A DNA stretch of 63,638 nucleotides from Phycisphaerales bacterium (GCA_020831775.1 JAFIFZ010000050.1:1-63638), one strand, 5' to 3'; shown: positions 26,969 through 37,622, counted from the stretch's first letter. Numbers and translations are program-made. The notes: generated by a model from the letters alone, not told the origin.

Positions 26969-28516
26969 GTGAGCCAAGGCAAGCCGAACGCAACGACCCG
27001 ACTCGACCGACGCCAACGCCGGACCATCCGTGCGTTATTGGCGCTTCCGCTTCTCATGGCGGGCCTCGCAGGCTGCGAGATGGACTCCTACTTCGACCCC
27101 AGCGTGGTCGGACGGTGGGAGATGACGCCGACGACGGTCCCCATCCTCGACCGCATCGCGATCATCGAGAAGGGCACCGTGGAAGAGGTCGAGTTCAGTG
27201 ATGTAGAGCCGGGCGACCTGCAGCCGGAGCTCGACAGCTACCGCATCGGCTCGGGCGACTTCCTCGAGGTCACCATCTTCGACCTCTTCCAGCGCCAGCA
27301 GCAGTTCACCTACCCGCGCCAGGTCGACCGCGAGGGCTACATCGATCTGCCCCAGGTCGGACGCGTGTATGTCAACCGCATGACGGCCGAGGAGGCCCGC
27401 GCGTCGATCGAGGACGCCGTCTCCGATCTCGTCGCCGACCCGCTGGTCGCGATCGTGATCCAGGGCCAGCGCAGCAACACCTACACGATGATCGGATCGG
27501 TCACCCAGGCGGGCGTCTACCCGATCCCCACCGCCGATTACCGGCTGCTGGAGGCCCTCGCCTCCGCGGGCGCCTTCAACGAGGACGCCGAGTATGTCTA
27601 TGTGATCCGCCAGGTGCCGCTGACCGACGCCGCGGCGGGCAGGACAGACCCGCCCGAGCGTCGACGCGAACGCGACGAGCCCCGCGAGCCCGAAGTCGAC
27701 GGCGAAACATTCCTTGAGCAACTCGACCGCCTCGGCGGCGAGGGCGGCTCGCCCAGCGTCTACTCCGGCCTCTCGATCCAGCCCGCCGGCGAACGCCGCC
27801 CCGCGATCGATATCGAAGAGCGTCGCACCACCGGCAACAGTCGTCCTCCCGAGATCGACCTCGACGGCGCCGGGCGCCCGGCCCGCGAAGCCGACGCTCC
27901 CGAGCGTGAAGAGGCGTGGGCGCGTCAGGGCATCCGCTGGATGTACCTCGACGGTCGTTGGGTGCAGGTCCGCGATACGCGTCCGACGCGAGCTGCGCCG
28001 GGCGAAGGCCCCGAGGGCCCGCTGGTGACCCAGCGCGTCGTCCGGGTCCCGGTCCGTCCGCTGATGGCCGGTGACGCCCGCTACAACATCGTGGTCCGTC
28101 CGGGCGATACGGTCCGCGTGCCCAGGCTTCCCGGCGGGAACATCTTCCTGGCCGGCGAGGTCTCCCGCCCCGGGACTTACCAACTCGCCAAGCAGATGAC
28201 GCTGATGCGTGCGATCGACGCCGCCGGCGGGCTGAGCCAGATCGGCATCCCCGAGCGCGTGGACCTGACCCGGATGGTCGGCGAGGACCGCCAGGCGACG
28301 ATCCGCCTGAACCTGCGGGCGATCGCCGAAGGCACGCAGCCGGACCTGTACCTGAAGGAAAACGACCGGATCAATGTTGGAACGACATTCTGGGCCTTGC
28401 CGCTGGCGGTCGTCCGCGGCGGGTTCCGGGCCAGCTACGGGTTCGGCTTCCTGCTCGACCGGAACTTCGGCAACGACATCTTCGGCGCGCCGCCAGCGAA
28501 TCGTTTCGGACAGTAA
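26969..28516 (+). CDS. outer-membrane polysaccharide export lipoprotein (Wza/OtnA family)
   Basis: This 515-residue lipoprotein would form the outer-membrane channel for polysaccharide export. The GTG at 26969 is chosen over a GTG at 26963 because AAGGAG ends 7 nt before the former and only 1 nt before the latter. A signal peptide ends in the lipobox L-A-G-C. The export domain begins near residue 90 ([11 protein letters not shown]), followed by soluble ligand-binding beta-grasp repeats ([11 protein letters not shown], later [11 protein letters not shown]). Between the repeats lies a ~130-residue acidic, Arg-rich low-complexity insert not usual in Wza. It is the first gene of the polysaccharide/exosortase locus. 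Confidence 0.9.
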   Translation: MSQGKPNATTRLDRRQRRTIRALLALPLLMAGLAGCEMDSYFDPSVVGRWEMTPTTVPILDRIAIIEKGTVEEVEFSDVEPGDLQPELDSYRIGSGDFLEVTIFDLFQRQQQFTYPRQVDREGYIDLPQVGRVYVNRMTAEEARASIEDAVSDLVADPLVAIVIQGQRSNTYTMIGSVTQAGVYPIPTADYRLLEALASAGAFNEDAEYVYVIRQVPLTDAAAGRTDPPERRRERDEPREPEVDGETFLEQLDRLGGEGGSPSVYSGLSIQPAGERRPAIDIEERRTTGNSRPPEIDLDGAGRPAREADAPEREEAWARQGIRWMYLDGRWVQVRDTRPTRAAPGEGPEGPLVTQRVVRVPVRPLMAGDARYNIVVRPGDTVRVPRLPGGNIFLAGEVSRPGTYQLAKQMTLMRAIDAAGGLSQIGIPERVDLTRMVGEDRQATIRLNLRAIAEGTQPDLYLKENDRINVGTTFWALPLAVVRGGFRASYGFGFLLDRNFGNDIFGAPPANRFGQ

Positions 28517-28682
28517 CAGCCCGAATCGGTGGGTCTGACCGCCGGCCGAGACGAGGCGCGAACAACGCGATTGTGAGGGCGTAGATCGGCCTGAGGGAAG
28601 GCTCGGCGCGATCGCTGCCGACGCATCAGAACTCGCGGCCTTTAGGCCGGGCAGGAGACACGCCGGATCGCCGGAAGGAACG

Positions 28683-29645
28683 ATGGGCAACGGGAGTGCG
28701 ACAACCCGAACCGCCAGCGCCGCGACCACGGCATCGCTGGCCGTCCCGTCGAGGATCGCGGGGGTCTTCACCCCCGGCGGGCTGGCGGCGCTGGGGCTTT
28801 TGGGCGTGGCGTTTGTCGCGGTCTTCTACCGGTGGTTCCGCCAGCAGACCGCCTTCAGCCTCGGGTATCCCGAGGACTGGGCGCACGCGTTCGTGATCCC
28901 GCTGATCAGCCTGTACATGCTCTGGCGCCGCAGAGAGGTCCTCGCGACGCTCAGGCTTGATCCCTTCTGGCCGGCGCTGACGCCCGTGCTGCTCGGGCTG
29001 TGGTGTTACCTCTTCTTCCTCATCTATGTGCCCAACCACATGCTCGGCGGGGCCGCGATGCTGCTGACTCTGTACGGGCTGGTGCTGCTGACGCTCGGGA
29101 CGCGGGGCGGGCGTGAGCTCTTCCTTCCGATCGCGTTTCTCGTCTTCGGGATCACGATCTCCGAAGCGATCATGAACGACATCACCTTCCGCCTGCAGCT
29201 CGTCGCGTCGCAGGGCTCCTTTGCGGTGCTGAGCCTGATGGGCGCGTTCACGGGCTTTACGACTGATATCCAGGGCAATGTGCTCACGGTGATCACGCCC
29301 AGCGGGATCGAGCACCCGATGAATGTCGCCGAAGCGTGCTCGGGCATGCGGATGGTGATCGCGTTCATCGCGCTGGCGGGCGCCGTGGCGGTGCTCGGCT
29401 GCAAGGAGTGGTGGCAGCGGGTCGCGGTGCTGCTGCTGGCGGTGCCGGTCGCGATCGGGATGAATGTGGTCCGCGTGGTGGTGCTCGGGCTGCTGATGTT
29501 CATCGACCCCGACCTGTCGCAGGGCGAGGCGCACATGCTGATCGGGACGCTGCTGCTCATCCCGGCGCTGGGGCTGTTCCTCGGGGCGATCTGGGCGCTC
29601 AATCAGATTTTCAAACCAGAGACACCGAAAGGGGCCGAATCGTGA
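28683..29645 (+). CDS. exosortase
   Basis: This is a 320-residue multi-pass membrane transpeptidase-like enzyme that processes C-terminal PEP-CTERM tails. The expected triad is visible: Cys219 in A-E-A-C-S-G-M-R, Arg264 in N-V-V-R-V and His284 in G-E-A-H-M. About eight hydrophobic segments surround them. GGAAGGA lies 4 nt before the ATG. Its last codon overlaps the start of an EpsI-like gene, as in many exosortase loci. The PEP-CTERM-like proteins at 307, 1217, 2328 and 3141 are plausible substrates (inference). The subtype cannot be assigned with confidence here. Confidence 0.93.
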   Translation: MGNGSATTRTASAATTASLAVPSRIAGVFTPGGLAALGLLGVAFVAVFYRWFRQQTAFSLGYPEDWAHAFVIPLISLYMLWRRREVLATLRLDPFWPALTPVLLGLWCYLFFLIYVPNHMLGGAAMLLTLYGLVLLTLGTRGGRELFLPIAFLVFGITISEAIMNDITFRLQLVASQGSFAVLSLMGAFTGFTTDIQGNVLTVITPSGIEHPMNVAEACSGMRMVIAFIALAGAVAVLGCKEWWQRVAVLLLAVPVAIGMNVVRVVVLGLLMFIDPDLSQGEAHMLIGTLLLIPALGLFLGAIWALNQIFKPETPKGAES

Positions 29646-30562
29646 TCGGCATGCGAGCGGTGACCCATCCGGGCGTGCTGGCGCCGCTGGTGATCCTCGT
29701 GGTCGCCGCGGCGAGCATGCGTTGGACCATCAGCGCCCTGGGCGTACACCTGCAGAAACTCCCTCTGGAGGTCCGGCGCCCGCTGGCGGAGATGCCGACA
29801 CGCAGCCCCTCGTGGGAGAGCCTCGTCGGCAACACCATCATCGAGAGCCCGGATGTCGTGCGCCAGCTCGGCACCGAGAACTATGTCACTCGGCGCGTGC
29901 GGAAGATCGGCGCGAGCGAGCCGACCGTGATGGACTTCCACGCGGCGTACTACACGGGCATGATCGACACGGTCCCGCATGTGCCCGAGCGCTGCTTCGT
30001 CGGCGGCGGGCTGCAGCAGGGCTCGTCGACCCGCACGGTGCCGATCGAGCTGGACCTCTCGGAACACTCGTCGTTCTGGCTGGAGAGCCAGAGCTCGTCG
30101 TTGCTGGGCGACCGCTCCACGCCGGAGCGTTACCGCCCGATCAGGCGGGAGGACGGCACGAGCGATGTGTACTGGATCCGTCGGTCCAACGAGCACGCTC
30201 GGGGCGGCGATCAGTGGGTGCGCGTCTCGTTCGATCCGGGCGACCTGCGGCTGCGGGTCACCGAGTTCACCTCCGACTCGGGCGTCGGGGCCCTGTTTGC
30301 GGGGTATTTCTTCATCGCCAACGGCGGCATCGCGCCCAGCGCCAACCAGGTCCGCCAACTGGCGTTCAACCTCGACGACCAGTACGCCTACTACGCCAAA
30401 GTCCAGTTCACGAGCAACCAAGTCTCCAGCGCCGAGGAGCTGGCGGACCTGGCGGCCTCGTACCTGAACGAAAACCTCGGTGAAATCCTTTACAGCCTCC
30501 CGGACTGGATCGATGTCCGGGAACGGCAGGACACGGGCCGGGACCCCAACGAGGGGATCTGA
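29642..30562 (+). CDS. exosortase-associated EpsI-like protein
   Basis: This is a 306-residue membrane-anchored protein. The GTG at 29642 overlaps the exosortase stop (GTGA) and has AAGGGG 7 nt upstream. One N-terminal hydrophobic segment is followed by an extracytoplasmic domain with H-V-P-E-R-C-F near residue 117. This corresponds to the Cys-containing motif of EpsI domains, which are usually either fused to exosortases or encoded next to them and work with exopolysaccharide production. Its exact biochemical role is not established for the family. Confidence 0.82.
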   Translation: MIGMRAVTHPGVLAPLVILVVAAASMRWTISALGVHLQKLPLEVRRPLAEMPTRSPSWESLVGNTIIESPDVVRQLGTENYVTRRVRKIGASEPTVMDFHAAYYTGMIDTVPHVPERCFVGGGLQQGSSTRTVPIELDLSEHSSFWLESQSSSLLGDRSTPERYRPIRREDGTSDVYWIRRSNEHARGGDQWVRVSFDPGDLRLRVTEFTSDSGVGALFAGYFFIANGGIAPSANQVRQLAFNLDDQYAYYAKVQFTSNQVSSAEELADLAASYLNENLGEILYSLPDWIDVRERQDTGRDPNEGI

Positions 30563-30596
30563 CCCCATAACCCCCGCCGGTCGGCTGGAGTATCGC

Positions 30597-33500
30597 ATGG
30601 CTTCGAGAGTCAACACCAAGTTCGTGGTCATCCTGGCCGGATCGCTGCTGGGCGTCACGGCGCTCGTCGCCGGCTCGGTCTATGTGGTCATGAACAAAGG
30701 TCCGGAAGACTACATCCGGATGAGCCACACCGAGATCGAGGAGGGGCAGACCCTTCTCGCCCGGTCGGTCGAGCTCCGCGAGCGCGGACAGGACGCCGAG
30801 GCCGCGCGTGTGATGGAAGAGGCCCGAGAGCGGTTCGACCGCGGCGCGAGCCTCGCGGGACGGGCCGTTCACCGCGAGCGCCAGAACACCGAATACCTCG
30901 AACACTGGCTCGAAGCCCTTTCGCAGGTCTATCCGACCAGCGACGCGGACTACCAGCGCAAGTACGGCGAGTACCGCTCCGGTCTCCGCGAACTCGCGGT
31001 CGCCAGGCGGGGCGACCCCGAGGCGCAGGAGCGTTACCTCCGCTTCCGCCTCGACGAGATGCACGCCTCGGGAAGCAGCGACGGCTGGGACTTCCTCGCC
31101 AACGAGGCCGACGAACGACTCAGGCAGTTCGCAGAGTCCACCGGCAGTGAGCCGCCGGCGGGTCTGCGTCGCTACCGGGGCATCGCCTCGGCCCAGCGAC
31201 TGCTGCGCAACTTCGACCAGACCGGGCGCTACGACGCGCGCGTCTGGGACGCGGCCCTGGCGGATCTTCTGGCCTCAGTGGGCGCCGACCCGGGCGATTC
31301 CGACGCCGCTCGCGCCCTTGTGCGACTGCACCGCGTGAAGATCGCGGCCGCGAGGCGCTCGGGCGACAGAGAGCAGCTTCGCACGCACGGGAGTCAGGCG
31401 CTGGAGACAGCGGCATCGCTCAGAGAGGCCGACCCCGACAGCGGCGAGGCGATCCTCAGCGATCTTGAAACACGCCTGTTCCCCGATGTGCGCGACGCCG
31501 CCGGGCTCCCGAGCCTCGCCGGGCTGCGGCAGCCCGAGAGCGAGCAGGGTGTCGCGGTGCAGCGCGAGCTCGACGAGATGGGCGAGGACCTGCAGGCGGC
31601 CAAGGCCCATTTGCTTCGCGAGCGGGTGACCGATCCACGGACGCTCTCGCTGTTCTTGGGTATGGAGCGGCTGCTGCCCGTCGAACGCGGGCTGCCGATG
31701 ACCAAGGAGATCGTGGACCGCGCGCTGGAGCGCAACCCCCGCGACTACCGGATGCTCCAGCTCCGCGCGAGGGTGCAGGAGACATCGGGAGAGTTGCCCG
31801 AAGCGATCGCGACGCTGCAGCGGATCATCGAGATGCCGACACTGCCGGTGAGCCTGGAAGGGCGCCTGCTGATCGACAGCCGCAACGGAGCGATCGCGGC
31901 GCAGTCTTCGATGCTGTACCTGAAGTGGGAGGCGGCCGAGGCGGTGGAGGACACGGCCCGCCAGGACGATCTGCGGGGCCGGCTGCGTCGGCGCCACGAG
32001 TCGCTGAGCGCCCGCCTGCCTTCCGACTCGCCGATCCTGGCGATCTCCGGCGCGAGACTCGCGATCGCCGATGGCAATAGCACACGAGCGGCAGAGCTCC
32101 TGAGAACCGCGGCCGAGACGGGCGCGGGCGACGACCCCCAGTCGCTCTGGATGCGCGCGAGGCTGGCCCGCGAGGCGCAGAACTACACACTCGCTGCGTC
32201 GCTGCTCCGGCGTGCGGCCGAGCTCGACCAGACCCAGCCCCGCTACCAGGTCGAGCTGGCCCGGACGCTCGAAGCCGACGGCCGCTATGTCGAGGCGTTG
32301 GAGATCTACACGAGGCTCGAACGCATCATCGTGCAGAGCGACTTCATCCGCAACCGGATCTCGGCCTTGCGCGCCGTGCTGGGCGAGGGCACGCTGGAAG
32401 ACCCGATCGCGCAGGCGGTCATCGACGCGAGGCGGCTGCTCCTGGGCGACGCGCTCTCGCCGGGCGACCCGGAGGCGGCGGCGCAGCGGGTCGAGCAGGC
32501 CGCGGCCGAGCTCGGCGACGACCCGGCCCTCATGATGGAGCTGGTGCGGATCCACGCCTCGCAGGACCGTCGCGAACTGGCGATCAGCGCTGTCGACCGC
32601 GCGCTGGCGGTTTCACCGGGCGACCGCGAGATGGAACGCCTGCGCCGCGTGCTCGAGGCGGACGACCTCGCCGCGGCGATCGGGCAGGACGAGGATCTGC
32701 CCCCCGCCGAGCGGGCGCTCCGCCAAGCGTTGGCGGTCACGCAGCTTCGCGGCGACACCGACGAGGCCCGGCGCCTGTTCGAGCGGGCCTTCGAGCTCGA
32801 CGCCGACAACCCCCAGACGATCAACGCGATGTTCGGCTTTGCGATGCGGACGAGCAACCGCCAACTCGCCGAGCGGGCGTCGACTCGCGCACAGGAGTTG
32901 AACCTCGACGGTGTTCGGGGTGAGACCTACACCGCCAGGGTCGCTTCCATGCGGGGCGAACGCGATCGGGCGCTGTCGATCCTCCGCAGGGCCTCTGAGT
33001 CCAGGCCGGACGACACCTTCGTCCTCCGTTTGCTGGCGGCCGAGCAGCACGCCGCGGGCGAGATCGACGCGGCGCGTTCGACCTACAGGCGTGCCGTCGA
33101 TCTCCGCGGCAACGACGCGGACCTGATCCGCGAGTACACGACATTCCTCGCCAGAACGGGTCGTTCGCGCGACGCGCTGGATCTGCTTCGCGACCGCGAG
33201 CAACTCGCCGCGGTCTCTCCGGCCCTGCGCGAGCTGCGGATCGATCTCGAAGCGGATGTCGGGGACATCGAGGTCGCGTTGGAGTCGCGTCGTTCGGTTT
33301 TCCGGCGATCGCCCGGCGACCGCCTGAACGCGCTGAAGCTCGCCGGGCTCTACATGGATTCGGGCCTGTGGGCCGACGCTCGGCGCGTGCTTGACAGACT
33401 GATCGAGGACGGGGCAACGCTGGAGGACACCAGGCTGCTCGCCCGGTGGTACGCCGAGCAGGGGCGCGTCGAGGACGGCGCGGGCGTCATCCGCTCGTAT

Positions 33501-35300
33501 GTCGAGGCCCTCTTCGGCGAGGGGCGGCGCGACGAGGCCGGCACGGCGCTGGCGACTTTGGGCGAGTACTTCCTCGCCTACGGCTCGACCCAGGCCGGCC
33601 TGAACGAACTCGGGCGTGCCGCCCGGTTCGACCAGTCGCCCGACCGCGCGGTGCAGAAGCGTCTGGCTCGTGCCCAGCGGGCGGTCGGCGATCATGCCAG
33701 CGCCATCCGGACCATGCGCGACATCATCGACGCCGAGGCGGACGACGCGGCCGAGAACACGCGGCGCTCGATGGTCGATTCGATGATCCGCGTCGGCGAC
33801 CTCGAGGGCGCAAAGCGGGAGCTCGCTTCGTTCGAGAACCAGCGAGAGCCGGGTGTCGCCGTGCTGCGTGCACGCGCCGAGGAAGGCGCGGGCAACCTCG
33901 GCGAGGCCAGGCGGGTGCTTGACGGCTCGATCTCCGTCTACCCCAACCGGCCCGACCTCTACGCCGAGCGGGCGCTGCTCTCGATCCGCCAGGGCGAGCA
34001 GCAGCAGAACCGCCGCATGATCCGCGACGCGATCGACGACCTCGACACCGCTGTGCGGCTCTCGCCGGGCTCATGGCGTTTCCTGTTCCTGCGTGGGCGG
34101 GCGAAGATCGCCGCGGGCGAGGACGAGGCCGGCCTCAACGACCTGATGGCGGCTGTCCGGGCCGATCCGAACCAGGACCAGCCGGTGGCGCTCGCGATAT
34201 CGAGGCTGATCGAGAACCCAGCCAGACGGGGCGAGGCGCTCTCTGTAGCGACGGAGGTGATCGACCGACGCCCCACCGACACTCGGCTGATGGTCTCGAT
34301 CGGCGACCTGTTCGCCAACGCCGAGGACTGGTCGCGGGCGACAACAATCTACCAGCGTGCGTGGGAACGCGTGAAGGACCCGTCGACCGCGCGGCCGCTG
34401 GTGCGGGCCATGCTGCGTGCACGCCCGGCGAGGCTGGCCGAGGCCAGGTCGATCCTGAACGAGGTGACCGATTCGGTCGCTTCCGACTCAGGTCTGCTGC
34501 TGCTCCGCGCTGAGGTCTTCTCGGGGCAGAACATCGAGGAAGCGGCGGTGACCGACACCGTCCGCGCGTTCGACATGCTGAGCGGCTCGACCGCCGGGGC
34601 CGAGCGCTGGCTGACCGAGACTCGGCGCATCTTCGGGGACGGGACCCGTTTCTCTCGGGTGCTCGACCGTGTCGCGGGGCGTCCGGGCGGGCGTCACTGG
34701 GCGGACTACTTCCGCGCCCGGCTGGCGGAGGAGCGTTCGGGGGGCTGGGAAGACGCGAGCCGCGCCTATCGGACGATCGCGGGGGGCGAGGGCCCCGGGG
34801 TGGTGCGTCGGATGGCGTACGGATCTTTGTTCGGGGTGCTCTACAGTCGCGAGCAGTATCGCGAGGCGGCCGACGCGCTGCGTCCGGGCGCCGAGGCGTT
34901 CCCCGATGACTGGCGGATCGCCAACAATCTGGCGTTCGTGCTGTCGGAGCACCTGTCGGATCCCGAGGCGGCGCTGCCCCACGCCAGGCGTGGCGCCGAG
35001 GGTTCCGGCTCGGACCCCAACGCGATGAATACCCTTGGTCGGGTGCTCTTCCGCCTGGAGTACTGGGACGAGGCGGATCGGGCGTTCGCCGGAGCGATGG
35101 AACGCTCCGGACAGATGGAATCCGGCCGATCCACGATTGCGTTGCACATGGCCGCGACGAAGCTCCGTCTCGGAGACGGGGCCTCGGCGAAATTGTTGCT
35201 GGAGGCCACGCTCGAACTGATCGAGCGGGGAGACACCCTCGACCCTTCCGATAACGCGCTGCTGGAGCGGGTGCGGTCGGAGGTCGATTCACTGGGCTGA
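30597..35300 (+). CDS. giant TPR-repeat membrane-anchored protein
   Basis: This 1567-residue protein starts with one membrane anchor (residues ~8-30) and is otherwise almost entirely tetratricopeptide repeats, probably in the periplasm. Examples are A-R-R-L-F-E-R-A-F-E-L-D-A-D-N-P and the final A-L-P-H-A-R-R-G-A-E-G. TPR proteins of this type (PrsT in PEP-CTERM systems, or the helical scaffolds PelB and BcsC) accompany exosortases and polysaccharide exporters. No beta-barrel segment is visible at the C-terminus, unlike PelB or BcsC. It lies 34 bp behind the EpsI-like gene. Its likely role is a scaffold for polysaccharide or protein export. Confidence 0.85.
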   Translation: MASRVNTKFVVILAGSLLGVTALVAGSVYVVMNKGPEDYIRMSHTEIEEGQTLLARSVELRERGQDAEAARVMEEARERFDRGASLAGRAVHRERQNTEYLEHWLEALSQVYPTSDADYQRKYGEYRSGLRELAVARRGDPEAQERYLRFRLDEMHASGSSDGWDFLANEADERLRQFAESTGSEPPAGLRRYRGIASAQRLLRNFDQTGRYDARVWDAALADLLASVGADPGDSDAARALVRLHRVKIAAARRSGDREQLRTHGSQALETAASLREADPDSGEAILSDLETRLFPDVRDAAGLPSLAGLRQPESEQGVAVQRELDEMGEDLQAAKAHLLRERVTDPRTLSLFLGMERLLPVERGLPMTKEIVDRALERNPRDYRMLQLRARVQETSGELPEAIATLQRIIEMPTLPVSLEGRLLIDSRNGAIAAQSSMLYLKWEAAEAVEDTARQDDLRGRLRRRHESLSARLPSDSPILAISGARLAIADGNSTRAAELLRTAAETGAGDDPQSLWMRARLAREAQNYTLAASLLRRAAELDQTQPRYQVELARTLEADGRYVEALEIYTRLERIIVQSDFIRNRISALRAVLGEGTLEDPIAQAVIDARRLLLGDALSPGDPEAAAQRVEQAAAELGDDPALMMELVRIHASQDRRELAISAVDRALAVSPGDREMERLRRVLEADDLAAAIGQDEDLPPAERALRQALAVTQLRGDTDEARRLFERAFELDADNPQTINAMFGFAMRTSNRQLAERASTRAQELNLDGVRGETYTARVASMRGERDRALSILRRASESRPDDTFVLRLLAAEQHAAGEIDAARSTYRRAVDLRGNDADLIREYTTFLARTGRSRDALDLLRDREQLAAVSPALRELRIDLEADVGDIEVALESRRSVFRRSPGDRLNALKLAGLYMDSGLWADARRVLDRLIEDGATLEDTRLLARWYAEQGRVEDGAGVIRSYVEALFGEGRRDEAGTALATLGEYFLAYGSTQAGLNELGRAARFDQSPDRAVQKRLARAQRAVGDHASAIRTMRDIIDAEADDAAENTRRSMVDSMIRVGDLEGAKRELASFENQREPGVAVLRARAEEGAGNLGEARRVLDGSISVYPNRPDLYAERALLSIRQGEQQQNRRMIRDAIDDLDTAVRLSPGSWRFLFLRGRAKIAAGEDEAGLNDLMAAVRADPNQDQPVALAISRLIENPARRGEALSVATEVIDRRPTDTRLMVSIGDLFANAEDWSRATTIYQRAWERVKDPSTARPLVRAMLRARPARLAEARSILNEVTDSVASDSGLLLLRAEVFSGQNIEEAAVTDTVRAFDMLSGSTAGAERWLTETRRIFGDGTRFSRVLDRVAGRPGGRHWADYFRARLAEERSGGWEDASRAYRTIAGGEGPGVVRRMAYGSLFGVLYSREQYREAADALRPGAEAFPDDWRIANNLAFVLSEHLSDPEAALPHARRGAEGSGSDPNAMNTLGRVLFRLEYWDEADRAFAGAMERSGQMESGRSTIALHMAATKLRLGDGASAKLLLEATLELIERGDTLDPSDNALLERVRSEVDSLG

Positions 35301-35369
35301 CCGAACCGGCCGACGAAGCGTCGGCGCCGGAGCGCGGCGAAAGCAGAAGCCGCGGACAAGGACCGAGAT

Positions 35370-37622
35370 ATGACCATCGCACCGATGCCGCCCAGACCGC
35401 AGCAACAGGGACCCAGTCGGGCTGGGCCGACCCCGCCCCCGTCGTCTCCCAACGCCGTGGGCGCTGTGGCGATCGACCCGGTGCGTCTGCTGCGCAAGTA
35501 CAAGTGGGTGTTCGCGGCCTCGGTGGTGCTCGGGGCCGTGGTGGGCTTTGCGAGCTATCAGGTGCTCCGGCGGGCCGCGCCGAGTTATGAGTCGTTCGCC
35601 CTGTTCCAAGTGGACCCGGTGCAGACGCAGGCGGGCGTGGCGACCGCGACGATCGACGAGCGCGAGATGGAAAGGTTCATGGGCACCCAGGTGCAGAACA
35701 TGACCTCCCAGCAGGTGCTCCAGCGTGTGGTCGAGCGTCCTGATTTCGCGGGCGGGCAGATCGAGTGGGCCCAGCAGTTCACACGGGGTGGCGTGGTCGA
35801 CACGACCAAGGCGAGGATGCAGCTCGAGAGGCTGGTCTCCGCCCGCCCGATCCCCAACAGCCAGCTCATCCGTCTTGCGTCGACGGCCCCCAAGCCCGAG
35901 GACGCGTTCAACCTCGTGGGCATGGTCCGCGAGGAGTACCTGCGTTCGATCAGCCAGGTCGAGATCCGCGAGAACGAGAACCAGCAGCGTGCGCTCGAAA
36001 CCCAGATCAACAGCGCCGAGGAGCAGATCCGGCGCCTGCTCGCTGAGCGCGACGAGCTGCTCCGCACCGAGGGCATCGACTCGCTCGACGGGCGCGCCAC
36101 CCAGCTCCAGAACAAGCTCCGCGACCTCAACGAGAAGCGGGGCATGTACCGTCTGACGATCGACGGCCTCCGCGCCGAGCTGCGGCGGTTCGAGCGTGAG
36201 AACCAGGCCCCCGGCGGCCCGGCCTTCGACGACGCGCTCCGCCAGCAGGTCGAGCAGGAGCCGATCATCGTCAACCAGCGTCAGCGCATCTCGGCGTTGG
36301 AGGCCGAGATCCAGTCGATGGACAACCAGGGCGTGGGCCCCCGCCACCGCGAGCGGCGGGATGTCCAGTCGATGCTGGAATCGGCCAAGTCGCAGCTCGA
36401 GCGCGACCGCCAGACGGCGATGGAGCGGGCGTGGTTCAGCCGCGTCCAGCAGACCCGGAACATGATCGAGACCTACGACTCGCAGGTCGTCCAGCTCGAT
36501 CAGGACATCGCCGATGTGCAGCGCCAGGCCAACGAACTGGTGCTGATCCAGTCGCAGGTCGCCGACCGCACGCAGCGGATCGACGCCCTGCGCGAATCGC
36601 AAAACGATTGGTCCAAGCGTCTTGCGAACCTCCAGGCGCTGGCTCAGCAGGCCGGCGAGCGTCAGCGGCGCGACCGCTTCCAGCGCGACCTGTTCCTCGA
36701 CAGAATCCGCGTCGCCCAGAGCGAGCGCGTGCCCGAGAGCCTCGCCTTCCCTCGACTGGTCATCATCGGCCCCTTGGGCGTGGTGCTGGTCGTCGGGCTG
36801 GTGGGCGGCCTGGTCGTCCTCCGCGAGGTGCTCGACCAGCGCGTCAAGGGCCCGGCCGACATCGCCATCATCCCCCGCACGCGTGTGGTGGGCATGATCC
36901 CGATGTCCGACGAGGACCCCTCTCGCCCGACCTCGGTCGAGACCGCCTTCCGCGACCACCCCGCGGGCGCGATGGCCGAACAGTTCCGCGCCATCCGCTC
37001 CCCCCTGCTGCGTCGCATGCAGCAGGCCGGCCACCGGTCGCTCCTGGTCACCAGCGGCATGCCGGACTCGGGCTCGACGACCGTGGCGATGAACATGGCC
37101 TATGCGATCGCCGCATCGGACCAGAGGGTGCTGCTGATCGACGCGAACCTGCGCCGCCCCAAGCTGCACAAGATCCTCAAGCTGGCCGACCACCCGGGCC
37201 TGAGCGATGTCCTGGCGGGCGAGTGCCCGGCGTCCAAGGCGGTTGTCTCCTCGGGCGTTGAGAACTTGGACATCCTGCCCGTCGGCTCGTCGGACCGGCG
37301 GATCTTCGAGCGGCTCGGCTCGGAGGTGATGGGCCAGCTCCTGACCGAAGCAGCCGACCGCTACGACATCGTCATCATCGACTCGGCCCCGCTGATGGTC
37401 TCGGGCGACGGCATCGCGCTGGCGAACCGGACCGACGCGTCGCTGCTTGTTGTCAAGGCCCTCTCGGAGAAGCGGGGCATGGTCGCACGCCTGAAGAACG
37501 ACCTGCAGGACACGCGGGGCGAGTTCCTGGGCGTGCTGGTCAACGGCGTCCGCGGGTCCTCGGGCGGGTATGTCCGCAGGAACATCCGCGCCACACACGA
37601 GTACCAGAGCAAGGAGGGCTGA
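35370..37622 (+). CDS. Wzc-like chain-length/tyrosine-kinase protein with degenerate Walker A
   Basis: This 750-residue protein has a Wzz domain (membrane segments near residues ~45-65 and ~465-485 flanking a long coiled coil) and a cytoplasmic CpsD/BY-kinase domain (~530-750). It would control polysaccharide chain length and export. The Walker A loop reads S-G-M-P-D-S-G-S-T-T, so Ser569 stands where the family has the essential lysine (G-K-S/T). Walker A' (L-L-I-D-A-N-L-R-R-P) and Walker B (I-V-I-I-D-S-A-P) are present. The C-terminus has only two tyrosines instead of a Tyr cluster. ATP binding and autophosphorylation are therefore doubtful. Confidence 0.9.
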   Translation: MTIAPMPPRPQQQGPSRAGPTPPPSSPNAVGAVAIDPVRLLRKYKWVFAASVVLGAVVGFASYQVLRRAAPSYESFALFQVDPVQTQAGVATATIDEREMERFMGTQVQNMTSQQVLQRVVERPDFAGGQIEWAQQFTRGGVVDTTKARMQLERLVSARPIPNSQLIRLASTAPKPEDAFNLVGMVREEYLRSISQVEIRENENQQRALETQINSAEEQIRRLLAERDELLRTEGIDSLDGRATQLQNKLRDLNEKRGMYRLTIDGLRAELRRFERENQAPGGPAFDDALRQQVEQEPIIVNQRQRISALEAEIQSMDNQGVGPRHRERRDVQSMLESAKSQLERDRQTAMERAWFSRVQQTRNMIETYDSQVVQLDQDIADVQRQANELVLIQSQVADRTQRIDALRESQNDWSKRLANLQALAQQAGERQRRDRFQRDLFLDRIRVAQSERVPESLAFPRLVIIGPLGVVLVVGLVGGLVVLREVLDQRVKGPADIAIIPRTRVVGMIPMSDEDPSRPTSVETAFRDHPAGAMAEQFRAIRSPLLRRMQQAGHRSLLVTSGMPDSGSTTVAMNMAYAIAASDQRVLLIDANLRRPKLHKILKLADHPGLSDVLAGECPASKAVVSSGVENLDILPVGSSDRRIFERLGSEVMGQLLTEAADRYDIVIIDSAPLMVSGDGIALANRTDASLLVVKALSEKRGMVARLKNDLQDTRGEFLGVLVNGVRGSSGGYVRRNIRATHEYQSKEG

